From Pseudomonadota bacterium (lineage in GTDB: Bacteria > Pseudomonadota > Gammaproteobacteria > Pseudomonadales > Azotimanducaceae), in assembly GCA_022571415.1 (NCBI GenBank), contig JACZXW010000002.1, forward strand, positions 1-64,000: DNA of 64,000 nucleotides, in the 5' to 3' direction. Shown piece after piece: positions 35,197 to 44,039 of the stretch. The first letter of the stretch is position 1. Each line of letters begins with the position of its first letter. The notes beneath the pieces were generated by a model, which did not search any database, was not told the DNA's origin, and saw only the letters and a program-made list of their open reading frames with translations. The position numbers and the translations under genes are program-made.

Positions 35197-35673
35197 ATGA
35201 AAGATTGGTTAGATGTCGCGCTGGAGACTGAAGGAGACACGATTCGCCTTGGTGAAATGCTTTCCCATTGTCTTCAGGGCAGGGGTCGGGTCTATCTGCA
35301 GGGGGGTCTCGGTGCCGGTAAAACAACATTGTGCAGGGGTATCTTGCGCGCCATGGGCTACACGGGTGCCGTTAAAAGCCCGACGTTTACACTGGTGGAA
35401 CCTTATAGCTTCGAAGGGGGTCAGGTTTTTCATTTTGATCTATACAGACTAAATGACCCTGACGAGTTAGAATATATTGGCGTTGAAGACTATTTTGCTG
35501 GTCAAGACCTTTGTCTGGTGGAGTGGCCAGAGAAAGCCAGGGACATTTTACCGGCAAGCGATCTCGACTTGGAATTGTTGATAGAAGGCAAATCCCGGCG
35601 TGCCGGGATTACGGCCAGATCCGTTTTTGGCAGTGAGGTGTTAGAGAATCTAAAACAGAGGCTCTCTGGATAA
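35197..35673 (+). CDS. tsaE: tRNA t6A synthesis ATPase TsaE
   Basis: Protein of 158 aa. P-loop ATPase; GGLGAGKTTLC (Walker A, about 36-46) and the switch-like KSPTFTLVEPY. Partner of TsaB/TsaD in making N6-threonylcarbamoyladenosine at tRNA position 37. LCLVEWPEKA is the family's conserved W. Confidence 0.96.
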   Translation: MKDWLDVALETEGDTIRLGEMLSHCLQGRGRVYLQGGLGAGKTTLCRGILRAMGYTGAVKSPTFTLVEPYSFEGGQVFHFDLYRLNDPDELEYIGVEDYFAGQDLCLVEWPEKARDILPASDLDLELLIEGKSRRAGITARSVFGSEVLENLKQRLSG

Positions 35674-35682
35674 CGATCTTAG

Positions 35683-37056
35683 ATGATACTGGTTCATCAG
35701 TTGTTTGCAGTTAATAAACCGTTTCGATGGGCGTTGGCATCGCTCCCCCTGATTTTCCCGCTGCTGGTCGCGTTTCCAGTCTCTGCCGGGTTGACCACGA
35801 TTGAAAGTGTCAGGGTTCGGCCGTCCCCGGAGCGAACGCGCATCGTATTTGATCTTACGCAACCGGTTGAACATAAAATCTTTGCTCTGTCGAACCCACA
35901 AAGACTGGTTATCGATATTAGTGATGCAAAGCTGACAAAATCCTTAAGCAAGATGGATTTAGAAGGTACACCGATCCTGGCCATGAGGAGTTCCAGCCGT
36001 AACGAACATGATCTGCGCGTCGTGTTGGATCTTTCCACCCCGGTAAAACCCAGAAGCTTCGTGTTAAAACCCATCATGCAGTACGGTGATCGGCTGGTGA
36101 TAGATCTTTACACTAACGATCAGCAACTGGCGGCGGTAGTGCAAAAAGCAGATCGAATCACAAGACAGATGCGTGATGTTGTAGTTGCCATTGATGCGGG
36201 TCACGGGGGGGATGATCCTGGTGCGATTGGCTATGGCAGGTTGCTGGAAAAGAAGGTCGTGCTTTCCATCGCCAACAGACTAGACAAATTGTTCGAAAAA
36301 GAAACAGGATATAAGAGTATTCTGATCCGTAAAGGTGATTATTACATTGCTCATCGTAAACGGACCGAAATTGCCCGTAAAAACCAGGCGGATATTTTTC
36401 TGTCCATTCACGCAGATGCCTTCGAGACGTCAGAGGCGAGCGGTGCCTCGATATATGCAATATCCCAGCAAGGCGCAACCAGCGAAGCTGCAAGGTGGTT
36501 AGCGGAAAAGGAAAATCGGGCTGACCTCATTGGTGGTGTCGGTGGAGTGAGTCTGGACGATAAAGATGATCTGCTGGCTGGGGTGCTGTTGGATCTATCC
36601 ATGACCGCCAGTCTGAGCGCCAGCCTGGAAATGGGTGAAAGTGTACTGGCTGCTATTTCCAAGGTGAACAAGTTGCACAAAAAACATGTGGAACAGGCTT
36701 CCTTCCTGGTGTTGAAGTCGCCTGACATTCCGTCTTTGCTGATCGAAACCGGTTTTATTTCCAATCCCAGTGAAGCGAGGAAACTGAAATCCAGTTCCCA
36801 CCAGCAGAAGATGGCGAAAGCTATTTTTAGTGGTGTGATTTCCTATATGCAGGATAATCCTCCCGATGGTTCTTTCCTGGCGTGGAAAAAACAGGGCGGC
36901 GATGACAAACTGGGGACCTATATAATCATTCGCGGTGACACCCTGTCAGAAATTGCTTCCAGGTATCGAGTCAGTTTTTCGAACCTGAAAAAAGTCAATG
37001 GATTGCGCAGTAACACCATCAGGATAGGGCAGATTCTAAAAATTCCGGCATCTTAG
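35683..37056 (+). CDS. amiB: N-acetylmuramoyl-L-alanine amidase (AmiB/AmiC type) with LysM
   Basis: Protein of 457 aa exported by an N-terminal signal peptide (hydrophobic stretch about 15-36, cleavage near VSAG). AMIN domain about 38-130 (septal peptidoglycan binding), Amidase_3 zinc domain about 168-385 (VVAIDAGHGGDDPGAIG, HADAF, ETGFISNPSEARKL), and a C-terminal LysM (about 410-456: IIRGDTLSEIASRYRVS). Cleaves septal peptidoglycan during division. A LysM is present at the end, as in Pseudomonas AmiB. Confidence 0.93.
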   Translation: MILVHQLFAVNKPFRWALASLPLIFPLLVAFPVSAGLTTIESVRVRPSPERTRIVFDLTQPVEHKIFALSNPQRLVIDISDAKLTKSLSKMDLEGTPILAMRSSSRNEHDLRVVLDLSTPVKPRSFVLKPIMQYGDRLVIDLYTNDQQLAAVVQKADRITRQMRDVVVAIDAGHGGDDPGAIGYGRLLEKKVVLSIANRLDKLFEKETGYKSILIRKGDYYIAHRKRTEIARKNQADIFLSIHADAFETSEASGASIYAISQQGATSEAARWLAEKENRADLIGGVGGVSLDDKDDLLAGVLLDLSMTASLSASLEMGESVLAAISKVNKLHKKHVEQASFLVLKSPDIPSLLIETGFISNPSEARKLKSSSHQQKMAKAIFSGVISYMQDNPPDGSFLAWKKQGGDDKLGTYIIIRGDTLSEIASRYRVSFSNLKKVNGLRSNTIRIGQILKIPAS

Positions 37057-37070
37057 CGACAGAAAAATTC

Positions 37071-38876
37071 ATGAAACGAATAAAACAATTGAACAACAGG
37101 TTGGCAAACCAGATTGCCGCTGGTGAGGTCGTTGAACGACCTGCCTCGGTGGTGAAGGAGCTGCTTGAAAATTCGCTTGATTCAGAGTGCCGGCGGATTG
37201 ATATCACGCTCGAGGCTGGGGGGACCCGGTTGATCAGGGTGCGTGATGACGGGATTGGGATAGTCAAGGATGACCTGCAATTGGCATTGAGCCGTCATGC
37301 GACCAGTAAGATTGAGGAAATCGCCGATCTCAACGCTGTGTCCACATTGGGATTCCGCGGTGAAGCGCTGGCCAGCATTGCTTCAGTTTCCAGGCTTTAC
37401 CTGACAAGCAATGCCTCCGATGACCATCAGAATGGCTGGAAAGTCACTGTGGCGGGAGAAGGTTTGTCGGCAGAATTGTCACCTGCACCCCACCCCAGGG
37501 GCACAACCCTTGAGGTGAAAGACCTCTTCTTCAACACACCCGCAAGGCGGAAGTTTTTACGCACGGAAAGAACCGAGTTCCAGCGGATTGAAGATATTGT
37601 TCGCAAGATGGCCCTGAGTCATCCGAAAGTCGGGTTTTACCTGACTCATGATGGCAAAATCGTAAGACAGTACCCTGCCTGCCAATCCGAAGCAGAAATG
37701 GATCGCAGGATTTCTTCGGTATTTGGCAAGACTTTTATTGAGAACGCCCTTTACTTCGAAGAAGAAAAGCACGGTATACAGCTAAAGGGCTGGATCGGTC
37801 TGCCGACTTATTCCCGGAGCCAGGCAGACCAGCAATACTTTTTTGTCAATGGCCGTACCATCAGGGATAAATTGGTGACCCACGCGGTAAAACAAGGCTA
37901 TTCGGATGTGCTCTATCACGGACGTAATCCCGTATTTGCCTTGTTTTTGTCCTTGCATCCGTCCATGGTCGATGTAAATGTTCACCCCACCAAGCATGAA
38001 GTTCGTTTTCGTGAAAGTCGCGAGGTCCATGACTTTATCTTCCGCACTATCCACCATGTGCTGGCCGATACCCGGCCGCAAGACCAGGTGGAAGCTGCAG
38101 CTTCAACCATTGATCTGGGTGCGCTTCCTGCTCAAAGTAACATCGTGTTTCAGAGACCTGGAACGGGAAGTGCCGCTGTGGGCGGCGGCGCAATTTCAGA
38201 ACTGCCTCGACACTATGGACACATTCTTGCGCAGGAACCATCGGCCGATGAAGCGGCGAGATCCTTTCAAAGTTTGCCTGACGATGGAACGGTACCTCCG
38301 TTAGGCTATGCGCTGGCACAGCTTCATGGCATCTATATCCTGGCTGAAAATGCCCGGGGGTTGGTGCTGGTAGATATGCATGCTGCCCATGAAAGGATTA
38401 CCTATGAGCGAATGAAGCATGCGAGTGCCGCCGAAGGCGTGAAGACACAACCCCTGCTGGTCCCCATATCGATAGCCATCAGCTCGCAGGAAGGTAGCCT
38501 GGTGGAAGAGTACGCTGCACATTTCGAGGAGCTGGGGTTCGATATCCAGCTTGCTTCTGAAGAATCGCTCCTGGTGAGAGGGATCCCGGCACTGTTAAGC
38601 AGAAGTAACACAGAGCAGCTGCTGCGAGATGTGTTGTCTGACTTTCTCGAATATGGCTCAACCTTGCGTATTCAGGAACATAAAGACGAAATTCTATCGA
38701 CCATGGCTTGCCACGGTTCGGTGCGAGCGAATCGGAGGCTCACGATCCCCGAAATGAATGCCCTGTTGCGTGATATGGAAGACACCGAGCGCAGCGGCCA
38801 GTGCAACCACGGACGACCCACCTGGACTGAATTATCTGTTGCGGAGTTGGACAGCCTGTTCCTGCGGGGAAGATAA
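37071..38876 (+). CDS. mutL: DNA mismatch repair protein MutL, endonuclease-type
   Basis: Protein of 601 aa. GHKL ATPase N-terminal domain (AAGEVVERPASVVKELLENSLD, RDDGIGI, TLGFRGEALASIASV) and C-terminal dimerisation domain. Residues 435-446 read DMHAAHERITYE, which fits the endonuclease motif DQHA(X)2E(X)4E with Met for Gln, and the companion motifs ACHGSVRANRRL and CNHGRPT are present. E. coli MutL lacks this motif and depends on MutH; Pseudomonas MutL has it and cuts DNA itself. No mutH is in the window. Confidence 0.97.
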   Translation: MKRIKQLNNRLANQIAAGEVVERPASVVKELLENSLDSECRRIDITLEAGGTRLIRVRDDGIGIVKDDLQLALSRHATSKIEEIADLNAVSTLGFRGEALASIASVSRLYLTSNASDDHQNGWKVTVAGEGLSAELSPAPHPRGTTLEVKDLFFNTPARRKFLRTERTEFQRIEDIVRKMALSHPKVGFYLTHDGKIVRQYPACQSEAEMDRRISSVFGKTFIENALYFEEEKHGIQLKGWIGLPTYSRSQADQQYFFVNGRTIRDKLVTHAVKQGYSDVLYHGRNPVFALFLSLHPSMVDVNVHPTKHEVRFRESREVHDFIFRTIHHVLADTRPQDQVEAAASTIDLGALPAQSNIVFQRPGTGSAAVGGGAISELPRHYGHILAQEPSADEAARSFQSLPDDGTVPPLGYALAQLHGIYILAENARGLVLVDMHAAHERITYERMKHASAAEGVKTQPLLVPISIAISSQEGSLVEEYAAHFEELGFDIQLASEESLLVRGIPALLSRSNTEQLLRDVLSDFLEYGSTLRIQEHKDEILSTMACHGSVRANRRLTIPEMNALLRDMEDTERSGQCNHGRPTWTELSVAELDSLFLRGR

Positions 38877-38883
38877 ATGATCC

Positions 38884-39813
38884 ATGAAACCTAACGCCAT
38901 TGTTATCACTGGCCCAACAGCCTGTGGTAAATCTGACCTGGCAATTGAGATAGCACGAACCTATTCCATGGAGATTGTCAGTGTCGATTCAGCACTTGTA
39001 TATCGCACCATGGATATCGGTACCGCAAAACCCGGGGCGAAAGTGCGCCAGGAAATTGTGCATCACTTGATTGATATTCGGGACCCTGCAGATCCGTATT
39101 CCGCGGCGGAATTTCGAACCGATGCCATAAAGGTAATCGAGGAGATCCACAATCGAGGCAAACTTCCCCTGCTGGTAGGTGGGACCATGCTGTACCTGAA
39201 GGCGCTAAAGGACGGTATTGCCGATTTACCCCCGGCGGATGCACAAGTCAGGACGCGCATACTCGAACAAGCAGAAAGCGAGGGTTGGCCGGCTCTCCAT
39301 AAAAAACTCCAGCGAGTCGATCCGGAAGCCGCGTTAAGGATCAGCTGCAACGATCCGCAGCGACTGCAGCGGGCCCTGGAGGTCTATGAAATCACGGGTG
39401 AGACCATCACCGCTTTGCACCGGTTGCAGAGATCAGAATGTCCGTTTCACCTCATTGAAGTTGCCGTCATGCCAGCCGACAGGAAAGCGTTGCATCAACG
39501 CATTGTGGTACGTTTCGATGAGATGTTGGCACGGGGGTTTATAGCGGAAGTACAGGAATTGTATGAGCGAGGGGACCTGAACCCGGAGTTGCCATCCATC
39601 AAGGCAGTCGGTTATCGTCAGGCGTGGGCCTACCTGGAGGGACATATTGACTATGAAACAATGCGGGAAAAAGCCGTTATTGCCACCAGACAATTGGCCA
39701 AACGGCAGTACACATGGCTTCGCAGATGGAAAAATCTCCACCTGGTGGACTCTCCAAATCCGGCACAGGTCTTGAAAATTCTGGAACGTGCCAGCATATT
39801 ACCACTATCCTGA
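38884..39813 (+). CDS. miaA: tRNA dimethylallyltransferase MiaA
   Basis: Protein of 309 aa. Transfers a dimethylallyl group to A37 of UNN-reading tRNAs. P-loop TGPTACGKSDLA at 9-20, DSALVYRTMDIGTAKP, and the C-terminal TRQLAKRQYTWLRRW. mutL-miaA-hfq-hflX-hflK-hflC is the classic gammaproteobacterial order. Confidence 0.97.
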   Translation: MKPNAIVITGPTACGKSDLAIEIARTYSMEIVSVDSALVYRTMDIGTAKPGAKVRQEIVHHLIDIRDPADPYSAAEFRTDAIKVIEEIHNRGKLPLLVGGTMLYLKALKDGIADLPPADAQVRTRILEQAESEGWPALHKKLQRVDPEAALRISCNDPQRLQRALEVYEITGETITALHRLQRSECPFHLIEVAVMPADRKALHQRIVVRFDEMLARGFIAEVQELYERGDLNPELPSIKAVGYRQAWAYLEGHIDYETMREKAVIATRQLAKRQYTWLRRWKNLHLVDSPNPAQVLKILERASILPLS

Positions 39814-39887
39814 CGTATACTCGTTTACTTCAGGAGGTTGTTGCTGATTTTGAGCCAGATCGGTTGACCGCCGTATCCGCATCCCGG

Positions 39888-40010
39888 ATGCAACTGCTGT
39901 TTAAAAAACGCGCCCGGCGTTTTACAAGCAAGCAACAGGCGTTAGTAGCCCGCTACCAGAACGCACCAGCTCACGTGGTTCGCAATTGTTTGTTAGCGAA
40001 CGTTACCTAA
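39888..40010 (+). CDS. small ORF between miaA and hfq, coding status doubtful
   Basis: The frame is open across the 210-bp miaA-hfq gap. From ATG 39888 it gives 40 aa beginning [20 protein letters not shown], rich in basic residues; from TTG 39864 it would give 48 aa. A perfect AGGAGG lies at 39832-39837 but is too far from either start and too close to the nearest TTG. No family recognised. It may be a chance ORF or leader peptide. Confidence 0.25.
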   Translation: MQLLFKKRARRFTSKQQALVARYQNAPAHVVRNCLLANVT

Positions 40011-40023
40011 GCAGGAGAGCAAA

Positions 40024-40266
40024 ATGTCAAAAGGGCAGTCACTACAAGACCCTTTCCTAAATGCCTTAAGGAAAGACCGAATACCGGTATCGATATACCT
40101 GGTGAGCGGTATCAAGTTACAAGGACAGATAGAATCATTCGATCAATTCGTCATCTTGCTGCGAAATACCGTAAATCAGATGATTTACAAGTCAGCGATC
40201 TCCACCGTTGTGCCGTCACGGAACGTGAAAATTCCGACCGAAGATGGCGATGAAGATGAAACCTAG
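40024..40266 (+). CDS. hfq: RNA chaperone Hfq
   Basis: Protein of 80 aa, shorter C-terminal tail than E. coli (102 aa). Sm1 motif [21 protein letters not shown] and Sm2 [12 protein letters not shown]. Hexameric, pairs small RNAs with mRNAs. SD AGGAGAG eight bases upstream; hflX follows 14 bp later. Confidence 0.99.
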   Translation: MSKGQSLQDPFLNALRKDRIPVSIYLVSGIKLQGQIESFDQFVILLRNTVNQMIYKSAISTVVPSRNVKIPTEDGDEDET

Positions 40267-40280
40267 GGAGATCATTTAGG

Positions 40281-41564
40281 TTGTTTTTTGAGCGCCCGGA
40301 ATCTGGCACAAAAGCGTTGCTGGTGCATATTCAGCAAAATGACTCAGAATTGTCATCCGCGTCCGAGCTGCGGGAATTGGTGGTATCTGCAGGGCTTGCA
40401 CCCGTTGCCTGTATCAACAGTCGCCGCAGGGACCCGCATCCTGGCACCTATGTTGGTGCGGGCAAACTGGAGGAAATAGGGCAGCTGGCGAGCCAGGTGG
40501 CCGCGGCGCTTATTGTGTTTGATGAAGATCTTTCGCCTACCCAGGAGCGCAATATTGAAAAAAAACTGGGCAGGCGAGTGTTAAGCCGTACCGGCCTAAT
40601 CCTGGAGATATTTGCACTCAGGGCAAGGACCCACGAGGGTAAGCTGCAGGTGGAACTGGCACAGCTGCGGCATGCATCGACACGGCTGGTCAAGGGATGG
40701 ACACACCTGGATCGGCAACGGGGTGGTTCCGGAAGAGGTCAGGGTTCATCTGCAGGGTTAGGCGGCGCTGGCGAGAAACAGCTGGAAGCTGACCAGCGCC
40801 TGCTGGGTGATCGGATCAAGAAGATTAGCCAGAGGCTTGGCAAGGTCCATAAGCAACGCAGCCAGAACCGCAGAGCGAGAAGAAGATCAGATGTTAAATC
40901 GGTGTCCCTGGCGGGGTATACCAATGCCGGAAAGTCCACTTTGTTTAATCGCCTGGTCGAAGCCAATGTGCATGTGGCGGATCAATTGTTCGCCACCCTT
41001 GATCCGACGTTGCGGGCCCTGGAGATACCACTTGCCGGTAAGGTCGTACTGTCGGATACGGTCGGGTTCATTCGAAAATTGCCACATACGCTCATCGAGG
41101 CATTCAGTGCCACCCTGGAAGAATTGACCCAGGCCAATCTTATATTGCACGTGGTCGATGCGTCAGCCCCCGAGCGACAGGAAAGGATTGAAGAAGTGAA
41201 CAGGGTGCTCGCGGAAATAGGTGCACAGCGAGTGCCGCAGTTGCTTGTTTACAACAAATCGGACCTGGTTTCGAGAGTCCCCGCCGTTGAGCGAGATCGC
41301 GACGGCAAGCCTGTGCGGGTGTGGGTATCAGCCCTGGCGGGCGAGGGCATGAAGATACTCAGCGCTTGCCTGGCTGAACTGCTGGCGGAAGACGTTGTTG
41401 AAACCGTCGTTACGCTGGCTCCTGATCAGGGGCGGTTGCGGGCGCAATTATTTGAATCGGGAAGGGTTATTCGTGAGACCACAGACCGGGAAGGGAAGAT
41501 TAATCTGGAACTGCGCATAGAACAGCGCAACCTGGACAGGCTTGTTGGCTCAATTGAACATTAG
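40281..41564 (+). CDS. hflX: ribosome-splitting GTPase HflX
   Basis: Protein of 427 aa, TTG start (MFFERPESGTKALLVHI aligns with the E. coli N-terminus). N-terminal HflX domain, GYTNAGKSTLFN at 212-223 (G1), then DTVGFIRKLPHTL and NKSDLV. The glycine-rich linker GSGRGQGSSAGLGGAGEKQL is typical. Dissociates stalled 70S ribosomes. Confidence 0.97.
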   Translation: MFFERPESGTKALLVHIQQNDSELSSASELRELVVSAGLAPVACINSRRRDPHPGTYVGAGKLEEIGQLASQVAAALIVFDEDLSPTQERNIEKKLGRRVLSRTGLILEIFALRARTHEGKLQVELAQLRHASTRLVKGWTHLDRQRGGSGRGQGSSAGLGGAGEKQLEADQRLLGDRIKKISQRLGKVHKQRSQNRRARRRSDVKSVSLAGYTNAGKSTLFNRLVEANVHVADQLFATLDPTLRALEIPLAGKVVLSDTVGFIRKLPHTLIEAFSATLEELTQANLILHVVDASAPERQERIEEVNRVLAEIGAQRVPQLLVYNKSDLVSRVPAVERDRDGKPVRVWVSALAGEGMKILSACLAELLAEDVVETVVTLAPDQGRLRAQLFESGRVIRETTDREGKINLELRIEQRNLDRLVGSIEH

Positions 41565-41710
41565 AGGTAGTTGGGCGATGCCTCAGGGATTGAACTGTAC
41601 AATCCGCCCGGACAATACATATGCGGGACGTTTTTGATTTGATATGACTAATGACGATAAAAATGTGAAAATGTCAGCTTGTTTTATGGGAAGTTTGATT
41701 GGAGTTAATG

Positions 41711-42844
41711 ATGGCGTGGAATGAGCCTAACGGCGGTAAGGGTGATAAGGATCCCTGGGGAAATAGGAAGGACCAGGGACCACCTGATTTGGATGAAGCG
41801 TTTCGCAAGTTGCAGAATAGCTTGTCGGGAATGTTTCGCGGTAAGGGCTCCACGGGCGAAGGGTCCGGTGGCGGGGGGGCCAAGCTGATAAGCGCTAAGA
41901 TTATCTCTATCGCCGGGGCTGGCTTACTGCTTCTTTATTTCGTCATGGGTGTATACCAGGTTGACCAACAGGAAAGAGGAGTGGTGCTTCGTTTCGGTAA
42001 GGCGCAGGAGGCGATTATATTGCCCGGGTTGCACTGGAATCCACCGCTGATTGACCGGGTGCTGATTGAGAATGTGACTCAAGTCAGGTCGCGTCCCCAT
42101 GATTCTGAAATGCTGACCGAAGACGAAAACATCGTTAAAGTGAAAATAACTGTGCAATATGTCATCAGCGATGTCAGAAAATACAAGTTGCAGGTACGTG
42201 ATCCGGATGAGAGTCTGTACCAGGCGACGGAAAGTGCGATTCGCCATGTCGTCGGCAGCACCGAAATGCATGAAGTGTTAACTGAAGGTCGAGCCGCGCT
42301 GGGCGAGGAAGTCAGGATACGTACGCAACGGTATATGGACGCCTACGGCACGGGTATCCAGGTGACCACGATTAATATAGATGAAACTGCGCCACCTGAT
42401 GCGGTGCGGGCAGCCTTCGACGATGTGATCCGGGCAAGAGAGGACGAGGTGCGTGTGCGCAATGAAGCTGATGCCTACGCAAACCAGATCGTGCCTGAAG
42501 CTCGCGGTGAGGCGCAACGGTATTTAGAGGAAGCGCAAGGTTACAAGCAAAGAGTGATGTCGGAGTCTACCGGTGAGGCAGAGAGGTTTAATAAGCTCTA
42601 TACCGAATATCGCCTGGCGCCCGAGGTCACTCGAGACAGGATGTATATCGATATGATGGAGGCGGTGATGTCTAACAGCACCAAGGTGATGATAGATGTT
42701 GAAGGAGGTAACAACATTTTGTACCTGCCCTTGGATAAAATTATGCAGAGGCCGCAAGATTCAAACGAGATTGTCAACCCGCGAATCAGGCGTAGCAGTA
42801 ACAGTGTGAATCTTCCTCCCAACACCAGGAGGGATCGCAGATGA
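41711..42844 (+). CDS. hflK: FtsH modulator HflK
   Basis: Protein of 377 aa. The ATG at 41711 (MAWNEPNGG) is chosen because E. coli HflK begins MAWNQP and GGAG lies six bases upstream. Gly-rich cytoplasmic N-terminus, one transmembrane helix (about 60-80: IISIAGAGLLLLYFVMGVY), then the periplasmic band-7/SPFH domain (RGVVLRFG, NPPLIDRV). With HflC forms the large complex that encloses FtsH. Confidence 0.97.
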   Translation: MAWNEPNGGKGDKDPWGNRKDQGPPDLDEAFRKLQNSLSGMFRGKGSTGEGSGGGGAKLISAKIISIAGAGLLLLYFVMGVYQVDQQERGVVLRFGKAQEAIILPGLHWNPPLIDRVLIENVTQVRSRPHDSEMLTEDENIVKVKITVQYVISDVRKYKLQVRDPDESLYQATESAIRHVVGSTEMHEVLTEGRAALGEEVRIRTQRYMDAYGTGIQVTTINIDETAPPDAVRAAFDDVIRAREDEVRVRNEADAYANQIVPEARGEAQRYLEEAQGYKQRVMSESTGEAERFNKLYTEYRLAPEVTRDRMYIDMMEAVMSNSTKVMIDVEGGNNILYLPLDKIMQRPQDSNEIVNPRIRRSSNSVNLPPNTRRDRR

Positions 42845-42884
42845 TCACTATCAGGTTAACGTACATGAGCGGAGGGGTTAAGTG

Positions 42885-43754
42885 ATGTCAACGAAATTAT
42901 TTGTATTGGGTTTTGTCGTTTTGGCAGCAGCTGTTCTGGGCATGAATTCGGTATTTGTTGTGACCGAGATGGAGCGTGCAGTACTGCTGGAGTTTGGCAA
43001 GGTAGTTCGCGCCGACATCTCTCCGGGATTGCATTTCAAATTACCCTTCATTAATGATGTTCGGAAATTCGATAGCCGTGTCATGACGTTGGATGCGCCT
43101 GCAGAAAGATATCTCACCCTGGAGAAGAAGGCGCTAATCGTCGATTCGTTTGCCAAATATCGGGTGTCTGATGTTCAAAAATACTATACGTCAACTTCGG
43201 GGGACGAACGGCGCGCAAAAGAATTGCTGAAGCAGCGCATCAACGAGGGTCTGCGAAATGAAATCAGTAAAAGAACCCTGCATGAAGTCGTTTCAGGGGA
43301 GAGAGACGAGTTGATGGAGGTGCTCATGCAGAACCTCAATGAAGTGGCCGAGCGTGAATTGGGAGTCACCATCGTTGACGTCAGGGTAAAGCGTATCGAT
43401 TTGCCGCCGGAAGTGAGCCAGTCTGTATATGATCGGATGAATACCGAACGTGACATTGAAGCGCGGGAACATCGTGCCAAGGGTCAGGAATTGGCGGTGG
43501 GCATCCGTGCGGATGCGGACAGGCAGAAGGAAGTTGTACTTGCGTCAGCTTACAGCGAGGCGGAGCAGATTCGAGGTGAAGGTGACGCGCAGGCTGCCGC
43601 CACCTACGCTGCTGCCTATAACAAGGACAAGGAGTTCTACCGGTTTTATCGCAGCATGTCGGCTTACCAGCGAACCTTCTCCAATAAAAGCGATATTCTG
43701 CTGGTTAATCCCAACAGCGACTTTTTCAGGTACCTGAACAAGAGTAACCCTTAG
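42885..43754 (+). CDS. hflC: FtsH modulator HflC
   Basis: Protein of 289 aa from the ATG at 42885 (a GTG three bases before is an alternative). N-terminal transmembrane helix (5-25), SPFH domain (MERAVLLEFGKVVRADISPGLHFK), and the C-terminal FYRFYRSMSAYQRTFSNKSDILLVNPNSDFF typical of HflC. 40 bp after hflK; followed by a terminator. Confidence 0.97.
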   Translation: MSTKLFVLGFVVLAAAVLGMNSVFVVTEMERAVLLEFGKVVRADISPGLHFKLPFINDVRKFDSRVMTLDAPAERYLTLEKKALIVDSFAKYRVSDVQKYYTSTSGDERRAKELLKQRINEGLRNEISKRTLHEVVSGERDELMEVLMQNLNEVAERELGVTIVDVRVKRIDLPPEVSQSVYDRMNTERDIEAREHRAKGQELAVGIRADADRQKEVVLASAYSEAEQIRGEGDAQAAATYAAAYNKDKEFYRFYRSMSAYQRTFSNKSDILLVNPNSDFFRYLNKSNP

Positions 43755-43785
43755 CAGGTGATCGAGAAACCCTATAATATGACTT

Positions 43786-43816
43786 AAACCGGCGTCAGAA
43801 CGCCGGTTTCTTTTTT
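43786..43816 (+). terminator. rho-independent terminator after hflC
   Basis: Perfect 10-bp stem AAACCGGCGT-CAGA-ACGCCGGTTT (43786-43809) followed by CTTTTTT. It ends the hfq-hflX-hflK-hflC run. The short DUF2065 gene begins 14 bp later. Confidence 0.85.
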
Positions 43817-43830
43817 GGACTGACCTGCAT

Positions 43831-44016
43831 ATGTGGCATGAACTTGGAATAGCATTGTGCCTGGTATTGGTTATAGAAGGTATTATCCCTTTTCTCTACC
43901 CGCGCCGCTGGAAGGAAATGGTCGCTATGCTGGCACAGGTTGATGACAGGGTTATGCGAGCCGTAGGTTTGCTCAGCATGCTGTTGGGAACTGGCTTGCT
44001 GTATCTTATCAATTAG
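43831..44016 (+). CDS. DUF2065 small membrane protein
   Basis: Protein of 61 aa with two hydrophobic helices (LGIALCLVLVIEGIIPFLYP and LLSMLLGTGLLYLIN). Standard small gene between hflC and hisZ/purA in Pseudomonas-like genomes. No known function; inner membrane. Confidence 0.85.
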   Translation: MWHELGIALCLVLVIEGIIPFLYPRRWKEMVAMLAQVDDRVMRAVGLLSMLLGTGLLYLIN

Positions 44017-44039
44017 CTTCCCACCCAAGGGATTCACAA

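Noticed and set aside
39714-40010. 98-aa ORF overlapping the miaA end
   Set aside because: The first third is miaA out of frame; only the part after 39864 is kept as a doubtful ORF.
43773-43778. TATAAT just before the hflC terminator
   Set aside because: It lies immediately upstream of a terminator and has no -35.
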